NCBI GenBank assembly: GCA_910588325.1
Contig: CAJUPP010000011.1
Location: 1 to 64,000, forward strand
Length of the DNA stretch: 64,000 nt
Reading direction: 5' to 3'
From: an uncultured Hungatella sp.
GTDB lineage: Bacteria; Bacillota; Clostridia; Lachnospirales; Lachnospiraceae
In this document: in pieces, positions 1-9,046 of the stretch
Layout: every line of letters begins with the position of its first letter
How positions within the stretch are numbered: position 1 is the stretch's first letter
Made by a program: the position numbers and the translations under genes
Notes under the pieces: generated by a model
Database searches by the model: none
Seen by the model: the letters and a program-made list of their open reading frames with translations, nothing else
Told to the model about the DNA's origin: nothing

Positions 1-3
1 CGA

Positions 4-21
4 GGCGGGCTGATACCCGCC
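4..21. other. Hairpin at window edge
   Basis: GGCGGG (4-9) and CCCGCC (16-21) form a perfect 6-bp stem with a six-base loop. No T-run follows on the + strand, so it is not a convincing intrinsic terminator. The upstream gene is outside the window, so the role is unknown. Confidence 0.4.
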
Positions 22-99
22 AACGCATAAACCCTTTTGACAGTGTGTTTTCCTAATAGGAGCTAATCATAAGATTGGTCTAAAATAATCATTATTTGA

Positions 100-128
100 T
101 TGAGTAAGCTTTGGATGTCTGCTATAAT
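100..128 (+). promoter_or_regulatory. Sigma-A-type promoter for the 176-1771 gene
   Basis: TTGAGT (100-105) and TATAAT (123-128) are separated by 17 bp. Transcription would start near 135 and leave a short leader before the start codon at 176. Seen directly; activity is inferred. Confidence 0.7.
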
Positions 129-175
129 GGATCCACAGATAGCAAAAAGTTCTTGATAATATGGAGGGCAGGCAG

Positions 176-1771
176 ATGGGAATTTATGTGAATCCGCGGA
201 ATGTATTGTTTCGGAAGGCACTGAATGGAGATATCTATGTTGACAAGACCGATCTGATTGCCCATACCAATGATAAGATAGATAAACAGGATTGTTTTAT
301 GTGTGTCAGCCGGCCTCGGCGGTTTGGAAAGTCTATGGCTGCTGATATGCTGGCAGCATATTACAGCAGAGGATGTGACTCCGGAGAATTATTTGCCGGA
401 AGAAAGGCGGAGCAGGTTGAAAGCTTTGGAAAGCATTTAAACCGGCATAATGTGCTTCGTCTGGATGTGCAGAGGTTTGTGGAGACAGAGAGAGATTTAA
501 ATACGTTTATCAGAAAGATTGAAGGCAGGGTAGTTGCGGAGTTAATCAGGGAATTTCCTGGATGCGGTGATTTTGATTCTGACAGCAGGCTGAAAGATGC
601 TTTGGAACAAATTTTTGATGTGACAGGACGTGGTTTTATCTTTATCATCGACGAATGGGATTGTGTGTTTCGTATGGCCAGGGAAAGGAAGGATATCCAG
701 AAGGAATATCTGGAGTTTTTACGTGGACTTTTTAAGGGGTCAGAATATGTGGAGCTGGCTTATATGACGGGAATTTTGCCTATTAAAAAATATGGAGAGC
801 ACTCTGCAATTAATATTTTCAGTGAATATTCTATGGTTGATCCAAAGAATCTGGGGTCATACTTTGGATTTACGGGAGCAGAGGTCCGGACAGAGTGTCA
901 AAAGCACGGCATGGATTATGGAGAGATAGAGAAATGGTACGACGGATATCACATGGCAGGGCTTCATATCTACAATCCGAAATCTGTAGTAGATGCATTG
1001 ACTTGGAAAAAGATAAAAAGCTACTGGACCGGTACGGAGACCTATGAGGCATTGAAAATTTATATTGATATGAATTTTGACGGTCTGAAGGAAGGAGTCG
1101 CTATGATGCTGGGCAATGGAAGATGCAGGGTTGACCCGACTACCTTTCAAAATGATATGACTACGCTTAAAACCAAAGATGATGTTCTTACGCTTTTAGT
1201 TCATTTGGGGTACTTGACATACGATGAGAGAGACAGCATGGTATCCATACCTAATGAGGAGATTGAACAGGAGTTTGTTCGTGCCGTAAAGGTAGGCGGA
1301 TGGGACGGACTTATGGATGCCTTAAATCGTTCGGAAAGGCTTCTGCACGATACCTGGGAGCTGAACGGGGAGGCTGTGGCAGCCGGTGTGGGGCTAATCC
1401 ATAATGAGACGGCATCTATCCTGAAATATAATAATGAAAATTCTCTTGCCTGTACTATACTCATGGCATATTACAGTGCAAAGGCATATTATTTAAATCC
1501 AATTATGGAACTGCCGTCCGGAAAAGGATTTGCAGATGTTGTATATCTTCCCAAACGAGATGTTCGTAAGCCGGCATTGGTGGTGGAATTAAAGTGGGAT
1601 AAAACGACCCAGGGAGCTATCATGCAGATTAAGGAGAAAGGATATACGGACTGGATTGAAGGATATACAGGAGAGATTCTTTTGATAGGGCTTAACTATG
1701 AAAGAGAGAAGAAAGTTCATCGGTGTGTGATTGAGAAATACATGAAAGCGCAAAATAAATCAGTGGAGTGA
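176..1771 (+). CDS. AAA-ATPase-like protein with C-terminal PD-(D/E)XK nuclease-like domain
   Basis: Predicted 531-residue cytoplasmic protein of the family often annotated as AAA-ATPase-like plus PDDEXK_9 (DUF1703). Near residues 45-53 it has SRPRRFGKS, the family's Walker-A-like motif. A DEWD stretch near residue 160 could be Walker B. The C-terminus has a PD-(D/E)XK-like pattern: GFADVVYLP near residue 450, then VVELKWD around 470. An in-frame ATG at 161 lies on top of the Shine-Dalgarno sequence. The ATG at 176 follows GGAGGG (163-168) at a proper distance and is preferred. The family is abundant in Clostridia and Bacteroidetes but its function is not established; a defence or mobile-element role has been suggested. 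It stands alone behind its own promoter. Confidence 0.8.
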   Translation: MGIYVNPRNVLFRKALNGDIYVDKTDLIAHTNDKIDKQDCFMCVSRPRRFGKSMAADMLAAYYSRGCDSGELFAGRKAEQVESFGKHLNRHNVLRLDVQRFVETERDLNTFIRKIEGRVVAELIREFPGCGDFDSDSRLKDALEQIFDVTGRGFIFIIDEWDCVFRMARERKDIQKEYLEFLRGLFKGSEYVELAYMTGILPIKKYGEHSAINIFSEYSMVDPKNLGSYFGFTGAEVRTECQKHGMDYGEIEKWYDGYHMAGLHIYNPKSVVDALTWKKIKSYWTGTETYEALKIYIDMNFDGLKEGVAMMLGNGRCRVDPTTFQNDMTTLKTKDDVLTLLVHLGYLTYDERDSMVSIPNEEIEQEFVRAVKVGGWDGLMDALNRSERLLHDTWELNGEAVAAGVGLIHNETASILKYNNENSLACTILMAYYSAKAYYLNPIMELPSGKGFADVVYLPKRDVRKPALVVELKWDKTTQGAIMQIKEKGYTDWIEGYTGEILLIGLNYEREKKVHRCVIEKYMKAQNKSVE

Positions 1772-1807
1772 TAACATTCAAGTTTTACGCCATAAAATTT
1801 TAATGGA

Positions 1808-1836
1808 TAGACTTTGCTGTCCGGTTATGATATACT
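1808..1836 (+). promoter_or_regulatory. Promoter for small coiled-coil protein gene
   Basis: TAGACT (1808-1813) and TATACT (1831-1836) are 17 bp apart, a reasonable sigma-A match. The start codon lies 44 bases after the -10 box. Confidence 0.5.
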
Positions 1837-1879
1837 AGAGGTGATATAACAACGTGTTTCATAATTGGGAGGTGATAGG

Positions 1880-2056
1880 ATGCCTAATAACGAAAAAGAG
1901 TATAACGGCTATCTTTTTGATCAATTATCAGCAGTTGAAAGAATTGAAAAACAAGCATTAACTGGAGATATGGAAAAGGTAATTGAAGAAATTGAAACAC
2001 TGAAAAAAGAGATTAATCGAAAGCTATACCAAAAACCACCATTAACCGAAAACTGA
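1880..2056 (+). CDS. Small hypothetical protein, predicted coiled coil
   Basis: A 58-residue acidic/basic protein. The ATG at 1880 follows GGAGG (1868-1872) with a 7-base gap, so it is preferred to the TTG at 1865. The second half (KQALTGDMEKVIEEIETL and following) has the heptad spacing of a short coiled coil. There is no signal peptide or membrane segment. I do not recognise the family. It has its own promoter and follows the PD-(D/E)XK gene in the same direction, but nothing ties the two together functionally. Confidence 0.55.
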   Translation: MPNNEKEYNGYLFDQLSAVERIEKQALTGDMEKVIEEIETLKKEINRKLYQKPPLTEN

Positions 2057-2091
2057 ATAACCGTAAATAAAACAGCATGGTGTATGCATCG

Positions 2092-2137
2092 AGCCTCGGT
2101 AGAGAATATGATAATATAATAGAATCTATCCGAGGCT
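2092..2137. promoter_or_regulatory. Inverted repeat overlapping the ribosome binding site of the MFS gene
   Basis: AGCCTCGG (2092-2099) is repeated exactly as its complement CCGAGGCT (2130-2137). The right arm contains GAGG, the only plausible Shine-Dalgarno for the ATG at 2146. TATAAT (2115-2120) lies between the arms. The arrangement could be an operator flanking a -10 box or an RNA hairpin hiding the ribosome binding site. Confidence 0.45.
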
Positions 2138-2145
2138 TGTGATTT

Positions 2146-3324
2146 ATGAATTCAAATGCAGACTATCGCCCTACCATCAGGGCGAGTTACCTGGGATATG
2201 TGACACAGGCGGTTGTCAATAACCTGGCACCGCTTCTTTTTCTTACATTTCAGGAAATCTACAAAATCTCCATAGAAAAGATTACATGTTTGATAACGAT
2301 AAATTTCACCATTCAGCTCTTCGTGGACCTTCTGTCGGCAGGAATGATCGACAGAATAGGGTATCGGAGAGCAATTGTGTCTGCGCATATTTGCTCGGCA
2401 GCAGGGATAGCAGGAATGGCTGCTTTTCCGGCAGTGTGTGAAAATGCTTATCTGGGTCTGGTGGCAGCAGTGGTGCTGTATGCCATAGGCGGGGGATTGA
2501 TCGAGGTACTGCTCAGTCCCATTGTGGAAGCATGTCCTACAGAGAAGAAGGATGCGTCCATGAGTCTGCTTCACTCGTTTTACTGCTGGGGTTATGTGAT
2601 TGTGGTGGCAGCGACTGCCTTATTTTTTGCTGTTTTTGGGGAACGATGGTGGAGAGTGCTGTGTATCTTGTGGGCGGTTCTGCCTGTGTGCAATGCTTTT
2701 TATTTTGGGAAGGTGCCCATCCGTTCTCTGAATGAGGAGCAGGAACCGGTAAGGTGGCGGATATTGTTTTCCAGAAAATTGTTCTGGATTTTTGCCCTGG
2801 TGATGGTATGTGCCGGGGCGTCAGAGCAGGCTATGAGCCAGTGGGCCTCTGTGTTTGCAGAGTCCGGGCTTCACGTGTCAAAAGCAGCAGGGGATTTGGC
2901 AGGTCCCTGTATGTTTGCCGCACTGATGGGAGTATCCAGGCTTTCCTATGCCAAGTTCAGCAGCAGAATTTCTCTGAAACAATTGATGTTTGGCAGCAGT
3001 GTTTTATGTATTTTAAGCTATATAATGACTGCTTTTTCTTCTTGTCCGATTCTGGGGCTTGCAGGATGTGGGCTTTGCGGTTTGTCTGTGGGGATTTTGT
3101 GGCCGGGGACCTTTCGTGTTGCCTCCAAGTCTCTTCCAGGGGGAGGAACGGCGATGTTTGCTTTTCTGGCTTTGGCAGGTGATCTGGGATGTACTCTGGG
3201 ACCTGCGGTGGTGGGATTGGTTTCCTTGGAGGCGGGAAGTATTCACGGAGGCCTTTCGGCGGCGATTCTTTTTCCGGTTATGTTATGTTTGGGTATTATT
3301 TTATGGAATTTAATAAAGTCTTAA
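2146..3324 (+). CDS. Major facilitator superfamily transporter
   Basis: A 392-residue integral membrane protein with about 12 hydrophobic segments in two halves, separated by a polar loop near residues 190-205 (SLNEEQEPVRW). Between segments 2 and 3 it has DRIGYRRAIV, matching the MFS loop signature (G-x-x-x-D-R-x-G-R-R). A second polar loop carries GPCMFAALMGVSRL. The substrate cannot be told from sequence; sugar or drug efflux are both possible. The Shine-Dalgarno is weak (GAGG at 2132-2135) and lies within an inverted repeat. Confidence 0.85.
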   Translation: MNSNADYRPTIRASYLGYVTQAVVNNLAPLLFLTFQEIYKISIEKITCLITINFTIQLFVDLLSAGMIDRIGYRRAIVSAHICSAAGIAGMAAFPAVCENAYLGLVAAVVLYAIGGGLIEVLLSPIVEACPTEKKDASMSLLHSFYCWGYVIVVAATALFFAVFGERWWRVLCILWAVLPVCNAFYFGKVPIRSLNEEQEPVRWRILFSRKLFWIFALVMVCAGASEQAMSQWASVFAESGLHVSKAAGDLAGPCMFAALMGVSRLSYAKFSSRISLKQLMFGSSVLCILSYIMTAFSSCPILGLAGCGLCGLSVGILWPGTFRVASKSLPGGGTAMFAFLALAGDLGCTLGPAVVGLVSLEAGSIHGGLSAAILFPVMLCLGIILWNLIKS

Positions 3325-3412
3325 TAGGAAAATGATGGGAGGGCATGGTATACTGGTTATATTATTGGCACAAATGGTGCAGCGTTGAAAAATATGATGT
3401 AAGGAGGTCAAC

Positions 3413-4948
3413 ATGCGGCTTTTCAAGACAAAACTTCACGAAAAACTGGAGGAATCACTGGTGGCGGTGCTGCCGGTGGTGGGCCTTGTGCTGCTTCTGT
3501 GTTTTAGTATCGCTCCGGTGTCTCCGGGGATTGTTCTGGAATTTCTTATGGGAGCACTGCTTCTGATTGTGGGAATGATGTTTTTCAGTCTTGGTGCAGA
3601 GCTTTCCATGACTCCCATGGGAGAGCGGGTGGGAAGCAGCATGGCTAAGTCCAGGAAATTGTGGGTGATGGTGATCCTTGGTTTTATTCTTGGATTTGTT
3701 ATAACCATATCGGAACCGGATCTGCAGGTACTGGCGAATCAGGTTCCTTCTGTGCCGAATATGGTGCTGATTCTGGCAGTGGCTGCAGGTGTGGCTCTGT
3801 TTCTGGTACTGGCCCTTCTGCGTATGCTTTTTCGCGTAAAGCTGACACCGATGCTGATTGTATTTTATTTGCTTGTGTTTTCTCTTGCCATACTTGTGCC
3901 GGAAGATTTTTTGGCGGTGGCATTCGACTCCGGCGGTGTAACCACAGGGCCTATGACAGTTCCCTTTATCATGGCCCTGGGTATGGGTATTTCTGCGGTG
4001 CGTAATGACGAGCATGCGGCTGACGACAGTTTCGGTTTGGTGGCTTTGTGCTCGGTGGGACCGATTCTGGCGGTTTTGATTCTTGGGATTTTGTTTCAGC
4101 CTGACGGGGGTGCCTATGCGGCTGCAAACCATATGGAAGTGCTGGATTCTGTGTCTTTGGGGCAGATGTTTACCACATCGATTCCTCACTATATGATGGA
4201 GATTGGAGCCTCTCTGCTTCCTATCGTCCTGTTTTTTGGATTGTTCCAGATTTTTTTATTGAAGATGGAGAGGAGAAATTTGGTAAAGATTAGCATTGGA
4301 CTGGTGTATACTTACATAGGCCTTGTTCTGTTTCTGACAGGGGCCAATGTAGGCTTTATGCCGGCGGGAAGCTTTTTGGGACAGACCATTGCCGCCCTTC
4401 CGCAGAAGTGGCTGATTGTGCCCATTGGTATGATTATTGGGTATTTTATCGTCAAGGCGGAGCCGGCGGTGTATGTATTGATGAAACAGGTGGAGGAGCT
4501 GACGGACGGTGCGATTCCCGGTTCAGCTATGCAGTTAAGTTTATCCATTGGTGTGGCAGTTTCCATCGGACTTGCCATGACCAGGGTGCTGACCGGAGTT
4601 TCTGCCATGTACTATCTGATTCCCGGGTATGGGGCTGCGATGATTCTGTCGTTTTTTGTTCCGAAGATTTTTACGGCCATAGCCTTTGACTCCGGCGGAG
4701 TGGCATCCGGACCGATGACAGCCGCTTTTCTTCTTCCGTTTGCCATGGGAGCCTGTCAGGCTGTAGGCGGAAATCTGGTGCGGGATGCGTTCGGAGTTGT
4801 TGCCATGGTTGCCATGACGCCTTTGATTACCATTCAGGTGCTGGGGGTTGTGTATCAGATCCAAAGCCGGAGGAAAAAGGCTGTGGCAGGCACCTATCAG
4901 CAGGTGGGAATGGAACAGTATGGTGACTATGATATCATTGAACTGTAG
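3413..4948 (+). CDS. DUF1538 family membrane protein
   Basis: A 511-residue polytopic membrane protein made of two homologous halves. Each half carries the DUF1538 signature: FDSGGVTTGPMTVPF near residue 177 and FDSGGVASGPMTAAF near residue 428. Each half is followed by a conserved G-x-G region (ALGMG; LPFAMG) and an SFGLVAL or AFGVVAM motif. The duplicated helix-loop pattern suggests a transporter or channel, but no function is established. AAGGAGG (3401-3407) sits just ahead of the ATG. The next gene is P-II-like, a pairing typical of this family, which suggests the membrane protein is regulated like AmtB by GlnB. Confidence 0.85.
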   Translation: MRLFKTKLHEKLEESLVAVLPVVGLVLLLCFSIAPVSPGIVLEFLMGALLLIVGMMFFSLGAELSMTPMGERVGSSMAKSRKLWVMVILGFILGFVITISEPDLQVLANQVPSVPNMVLILAVAAGVALFLVLALLRMLFRVKLTPMLIVFYLLVFSLAILVPEDFLAVAFDSGGVTTGPMTVPFIMALGMGISAVRNDEHAADDSFGLVALCSVGPILAVLILGILFQPDGGAYAAANHMEVLDSVSLGQMFTTSIPHYMMEIGASLLPIVLFFGLFQIFLLKMERRNLVKISIGLVYTYIGLVLFLTGANVGFMPAGSFLGQTIAALPQKWLIVPIGMIIGYFIVKAEPAVYVLMKQVEELTDGAIPGSAMQLSLSIGVAVSIGLAMTRVLTGVSAMYYLIPGYGAAMILSFFVPKIFTAIAFDSGGVASGPMTAAFLLPFAMGACQAVGGNLVRDAFGVVAMVAMTPLITIQVLGVVYQIQSRRKKAVAGTYQQVGMEQYGDYDIIEL

Positions 4949-5035
4949 CGGGAGCCTGTGGACAGGAGCGGACAGAGAATGGCGGTCTTAAAAGGCAAAC
5001 GGTTGAATGACAATTATGAAATAAGGAGACAGAGA

Positions 5036-5719
5036 ATGCAAGAGATATGTATGATGACAACCATCACCAACCGCAGCATGATGCCCAAGTTCCTTGCTTT
5101 CTATCAGGAGCAGAAGATTCATGTAAATCTGGTGACCTTAGGCCATGGGACAGCAGCCAGTGAGATGCTTGACTATTTTGGATTGGAGGCATCGGAGAAG
5201 GCTGTACTATTTGCCATTGTGACAGATCAGGTGTGGCGGGAAGTAAAAAAGGGCCTGCAGATGCGTTTTCAGATTGACGTGCCTGGAACAGGGATTGCGT
5301 TTACGGTGCCTTTGGGGAGTATAGGCGGCAGGAGAGAACTGCAGTTTTTGACGGAGAATCAGGGATATGAGAAGGGGGAGGAAAGCACATTGAAGGATAC
5401 AAAGCACGAACTTCTGGTAGTGATTGCCAACCAGGGCTGCAGCAACCTGGTGATGGATGCGGCGAAAGAGGCAGGGGCCGGCGGAGGAACCGTGATTCAT
5501 GCCAAGGGAACCGGAATGGAGCGGGCGGAGGCATTTTTCGGGGTGTCCTTAGCATCAGAGAAAGAGATGATTTTTATTGTGGCAAAATCAGGGCAGAAGA
5601 ATGGGATTATGCAGGCAGTGATGAAAGGGGCCGGGATGGAGACAAAGGCCAAAGCGATTGTGTTTTCTCTTCCGGTAACCAGTACGGCCGGATTGCGGCT
5701 GATGGAGGATGAGGGGTAG
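5036..5719 (+). CDS. P-II-like regulatory protein paired with DUF1538 protein
   Basis: A 227-residue soluble protein. Its C-terminal half (LLVVIANQGCSNLVMDAA, then GGGTVIHAKGTG and FGVSLASEKEMIFIV) has the beta-alpha-beta pattern and T-loop-like region of GlnB/P-II proteins. The N-terminal half appears to be a diverged copy. The ATG at 5036 follows AAGGAG; an in-frame ATG at 4958 has no good ribosome binding site. It lies 87 bases after the DUF1538 gene and is probably co-transcribed with it. P-II proteins sense nucleotides or 2-oxoglutarate and gate transporters. That role here is inferred from the fold and the neighbour. Confidence 0.7.
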   Translation: MQEICMMTTITNRSMMPKFLAFYQEQKIHVNLVTLGHGTAASEMLDYFGLEASEKAVLFAIVTDQVWREVKKGLQMRFQIDVPGTGIAFTVPLGSIGGRRELQFLTENQGYEKGEESTLKDTKHELLVVIANQGCSNLVMDAAKEAGAGGGTVIHAKGTGMERAEAFFGVSLASEKEMIFIVAKSGQKNGIMQAVMKGAGMETKAKAIVFSLPVTSTAGLRLMEDEG

Positions 5720-5753
5720 AGAAAAAGGATGTAAAGAGAAGAGGCATAGACAG

Positions 5754-6983
5754 ATGAAAAGGGATGCAAAAGGAGAGTACTATACGTCAGGTGAATTTGC
5801 CAAGAAGGCCAGAGTGACAATCCGGACCATTCGTTTTTATGATAAACAGGGAATCTTAAAGCCAAGTAAAGTAAACGAGTCAGGGTATCGTCTGTATACG
5901 GATGAGGATTTTGGACGGCTTCAGAAGATTCTTTCTCTGAAGTATCTGGGGTTTTCTCTGGAAGAGATCATGGCCATGACAATTAATGATGACGCGGAGG
6001 ATATCGTATATTCTCTGGAGCTTCAAAAGGATCTGATCCAGAAAAAAATCCGACATTTGGAGATGATGGAGAGAACATTAGATGACACATTCCGGATTGT
6101 CAAATCATCCGGCGTGATTGACTGGAACAATATTCTGAATTTAATCCACATTACCAACATGGAACATGCCATTGTAGACCAGTATAAGACAGCGGTAAAT
6201 CTGAATGTGCGGATTGAACTGCACAACCGTTTTTCCCACAATCCGGTGCCCTGGTTTTCGTGGCTTGCGTCCCAGATCGCCGTGAAATCAGGGGAAATAT
6301 TGTTGGAAGTAGGCTGCGGAAACGGAGAATTGTGGAAATATGCAGGCTCAAGGAATATGGAAATCCATGTGACAGATATCTCCTCCGGAATGGTGGAGGA
6401 TGCGGCAAGGCTTCTTGGCGGTTTGGGGCATGGACATCTGATTTTTGAGACAGAGGATTGTCAGAAGCTTTCTTATGAAGACAATGTGTTTGACGGAGTG
6501 ATTGCCAATCATGTGCTTTTTTATGTGAAGGATATTTCTAAAGCCTTGGGGGAGATATGCCGGGTTATGAAGCAGGAGGGAGTTTTTTACTGCAGCACTT
6601 ACGGCAGGGAGCATATGAAGGAGATTACCCTGCTGGTGCAGGAATTTGACTCACGGATCATTCTGTCAGAGGTGGCCTTATATGAACTGTTTGGCCTGGA
6701 AAACGGACAAGCTATGCTGGAACGTCATTTTCAGTCAGTGGAAAAGGTGATGTATGACGATTACCTTCTGGTGGATGAGGCGGAGCCTTTGCTGGATTAT
6801 ATTCTTTCCTGCCATGGAAATCAAAGTGAGATCTTAAGCCAGAGACAGCTGGAGTTTAAGGAATTTCTTCAAAAGAAAATCAGAGAAAAGGGCGGAATCC
6901 GGATAACAAAAATGGCAGGGGTTTTTATTTGTAAAGGAAACCGAAAAAACCCCTTGACAGTGACGCAACGTAACCCTTTATAA
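5754..6983 (+). CDS. MerR-family regulator fused to SAM-dependent methyltransferase
   Basis: A 409-residue fusion. Residues 10-75 are a MerR winged helix ([20 protein letters not shown], then [16 protein letters not shown]). Residues 80-110 form the dimerisation coiled coil. Residues 175-290 are a class I methyltransferase with motif [11 protein letters not shown] and the acidic end of strand 2 in VTDIS. The ATG at 5754 is chosen because the ATG at 5709 directly abuts GGAGG, with no usable spacing. Here the methyltransferase takes the place of a MerR effector domain, so SAM or its substrate could be the ligand. The last codons overlap a promoter with a 19-bp spacer and a dyad typical of MerR operators. 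Confidence 0.85.
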   Translation: MKRDAKGEYYTSGEFAKKARVTIRTIRFYDKQGILKPSKVNESGYRLYTDEDFGRLQKILSLKYLGFSLEEIMAMTINDDAEDIVYSLELQKDLIQKKIRHLEMMERTLDDTFRIVKSSGVIDWNNILNLIHITNMEHAIVDQYKTAVNLNVRIELHNRFSHNPVPWFSWLASQIAVKSGEILLEVGCGNGELWKYAGSRNMEIHVTDISSGMVEDAARLLGGLGHGHLIFETEDCQKLSYEDNVFDGVIANHVLFYVKDISKALGEICRVMKQEGVFYCSTYGREHMKEITLLVQEFDSRIILSEVALYELFGLENGQAMLERHFQSVEKVMYDDYLLVDEAEPLLDYILSCHGNQSEILSQRQLEFKEFLQKKIREKGGIRITKMAGVFICKGNRKNPLTVTQRNPL

Positions 6984-6984
6984 T
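6954..6984 (+). promoter_or_regulatory. MerR-type promoter/operator upstream of rmlA
   Basis: TTGACA (6954-6959) and TATAAT (6979-6984) are both perfect consensus boxes but are separated by 19 bp, the over-long spacer typical of MerR-activated promoters. A dyad, GTGACG (6960-6965) - CAA - CGTAAC (6969-6974), fills the spacer. The site overlaps the 3' end of the MerR-methyltransferase gene. The rmlA start codon is about 50 bases downstream. Regulation by that MerR protein is inferred. Confidence 0.7.
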
Positions 6985-7036
6985 AAGTCCAAGGTTAAAG
7001 GTATTGGAAAATACGGAGAATAATGGAGGACTAATT

Positions 7037-7918
7037 ATGAAGGGTATTATTTTGGCCGGAGGTTCCGGAACCAGGCTGTATCCGCTTACTATGGTAACTT
7101 CGAAGCAGCTGCTTCCCATTTATGACAAGCCGATGATTTATTATCCGTTGTCCGTTCTCATGAGCGCGGGGATTCGGGAAATTCTGATTATTTCTACGCC
7201 GGAAGATACGCCTCGTTTTCATTCTCTTTTGGGGGACGGGCATCAGTTCGGTATTCATCTGTCCTATGAGGTTCAGCCGTCGCCGGACGGACTGGCCCAG
7301 GCGTTTATCATCGGAGCTGATTTTATTGGCAAAGATCATGTGGCGATGATTTTGGGGGATAATATTTTTGCAGGCCATGGGTTAAAAAAACGTCTTCTGC
7401 GTGCGGCCAACAAGCAGGAGGGGGCTACCGTATTCGGATATTATGTGGATGATCCGGAGCGGTTTGGAATTGTGGAGTTTAATTCTGACGGGAAGGCAGT
7501 CTCCATTGAAGAGAAGCCGGCAAAACCGAAATCCAATTATTGTGTTACCGGTCTGTATTTTTATGACAATCGGGTGGTGGAAAACGCAAAGAATCTGAAG
7601 CCTTCTGCCAGGGGAGAGTTGGAAATCACGGATTTAAACCGGATTTATCTGGAGGAAGGGAAGCTGGAGGTAGAGCTTCTGGGCCAGGGTTTTACGTGGC
7701 TGGATACGGGAACACACGAGTCTTTAGTAGACGCCACCAATTTTGTGAGGACGGTAGAAAGCCATCAGCACCGGAAGATCGGGTGCCTGGAGGAGATTGC
7801 ATATCTGAACCATTGGATTACCAAGGACCAGCTTTTGGAGAATATTCAGCCTTTAAAGAAGAACCAGTACGGGCAGTATCTGATGGATGTGCTGGCCGGG
7901 AAATTTATTGACAAATAG
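7037..7918 (+). CDS. rfbA: Glucose-1-phosphate thymidylyltransferase
   Basis: A 293-residue cytoplasmic enzyme that makes dTDP-glucose from dTTP and glucose-1-phosphate, the first step to dTDP-L-rhamnose. The nucleotidyltransferase signature [11 protein letters not shown] is at residues 8-18, followed by [24 protein letters not shown], with the metal-binding Asp, lies near residue 110, and the family motif [10 protein letters not shown] is near 220. The ATG at 7037 follows GGAGGA; in-frame codons from 7004 have no ribosome binding site. It is the first gene of an rmlA-rmlB-rmlD operon. Confidence 0.95.
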   Translation: MKGIILAGGSGTRLYPLTMVTSKQLLPIYDKPMIYYPLSVLMSAGIREILIISTPEDTPRFHSLLGDGHQFGIHLSYEVQPSPDGLAQAFIIGADFIGKDHVAMILGDNIFAGHGLKKRLLRAANKQEGATVFGYYVDDPERFGIVEFNSDGKAVSIEEKPAKPKSNYCVTGLYFYDNRVVENAKNLKPSARGELEITDLNRIYLEEGKLEVELLGQGFTWLDTGTHESLVDATNFVRTVESHQHRKIGCLEEIAYLNHWITKDQLLENIQPLKKNQYGQYLMDVLAGKFIDK

Positions 7919-7934
7919 GAGGAGGACTTAAGTC

Positions 7935-8963
7935 ATGAAGCTATTGGTAACCGGAGGAGCCGGTTTTATTGGAGGAAATTTTGTACACCATATGGTGAAT
8001 AAATACCCAGAGTATCAAATTGTGAACCTGGATTTACTGACATATGCAGGAAATTTAGAAACCCTGAAACCAGTGGAGGATAAGCCCAACTATCATTTTG
8101 TAAAGGGTGACATTGCAGATGAACCTTTTATTATGGAATTGTTTGAAAAAGAGAAGTTTGATGTGGTGGTGAACTTTGCGGCGGAAAGCCATGTGGATCG
8201 TTCCATTACGGATCCGGGAATTTTTGTCCGGACCAATGTGATGGGAACCAGAGTGCTTTTGGATGCATCCAGGAAGTTTGGAGTGAAACGGTATCACCAG
8301 GTTTCCACGGATGAAGTGTATGGGGACCTTCCTTTAGACCGGCCGGATCTGTTCTTTACCGAGGAGACGCCGATTCATACCTCCAGCCCATACAGCTCTT
8401 CCAAAGCAAGCGCCGATTTGTTTGTGCTGGCTTATTACAGGACCTACGGGCTTCCGGTGACCATATCCCGCTGCTCTAACAACTACGGGCCGTATCATTT
8501 TCCGGAGAAACTGATTCCTCTGATTATCAGCCGGGCATTGGCAGATGAAGAACTGCCTGTTTACGGAAAAGGGGAGAATGTCAGAGACTGGCTTCATGTG
8601 TCTGATCATTGCCAGGCCATTGACTTGATTATTCATAAAGGCCGGGTGGGAGAGATATACAATGTAGGGGGCCACAATGAGCGTTCCAATCTGGACGTGG
8701 TGAAGACTATTTTACACGCCCTTGGGAAACCGGAGAGCCTGATTCGTTTTGTGACGGACCGTCCCGGACACGATATGCGTTATGCCATTGATCCTGCCAA
8801 GCTGGAAAAGGAGCTTGGGTGGAAACCGGAATATACCTTTGATACGGGAATCAAGCAGACCATTGAGTGGTATCTGAATAACAGAGAGTGGTGGGAGCAT
8901 ATTATTTCCGGAGAGTATGCCAATTATTTTGACCAGATGTATGGGAAGAGGCTGGAAGACTGA
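7935..8963 (+). CDS. rfbB: dTDP-glucose 4,6-dehydratase
   Basis: A 342-residue extended short-chain dehydrogenase that converts dTDP-glucose to dTDP-4-keto-6-deoxyglucose with bound NAD. It has the N-terminal TGGAGFIGGNF glycine motif, the VDRSI segment, STDEVYGDL with the catalytic T-D-E triad near residue 122, and the YSSSKAS tyrosine-lysine pair near 155. It begins 16 bases after rmlA behind GGAGGAGG. Confidence 0.95.
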   Translation: MKLLVTGGAGFIGGNFVHHMVNKYPEYQIVNLDLLTYAGNLETLKPVEDKPNYHFVKGDIADEPFIMELFEKEKFDVVVNFAAESHVDRSITDPGIFVRTNVMGTRVLLDASRKFGVKRYHQVSTDEVYGDLPLDRPDLFFTEETPIHTSSPYSSSKASADLFVLAYYRTYGLPVTISRCSNNYGPYHFPEKLIPLIISRALADEELPVYGKGENVRDWLHVSDHCQAIDLIIHKGRVGEIYNVGGHNERSNLDVVKTILHALGKPESLIRFVTDRPGHDMRYAIDPAKLEKELGWKPEYTFDTGIKQTIEWYLNNREWWEHIISGEYANYFDQMYGKRLED

Positions 8964-8983
8964 GTGTGAAAACTGTGGAAAGT

Positions 8984-9030
8984 GAATCGTGAAGGGTCCG
9001 CCCGAAGAGAGAATACGATTGATTCTGACA
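8984..9030. repeat. Short repeat resembling the palindrome downstream of livJ
   Basis: The spacer between rmlB and rmlD reads TCGTGAAGGGTCCGCCCG followed by AGAGAGAATACGATTG. The same order with few differences occurs inside the palindrome after livJ (from 27588: TCGTGGAAGGTCCGCCCG, then GAGAAAATGATATTG). Here AATCGT (8985-8990) and ACGATT (9015-9020) can pair as a small hairpin. It may be a decayed or solo fragment of the same repeat family. Confidence 0.4.
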
Positions 9031-9046
9031 GAAAGGGATGGTAAAG

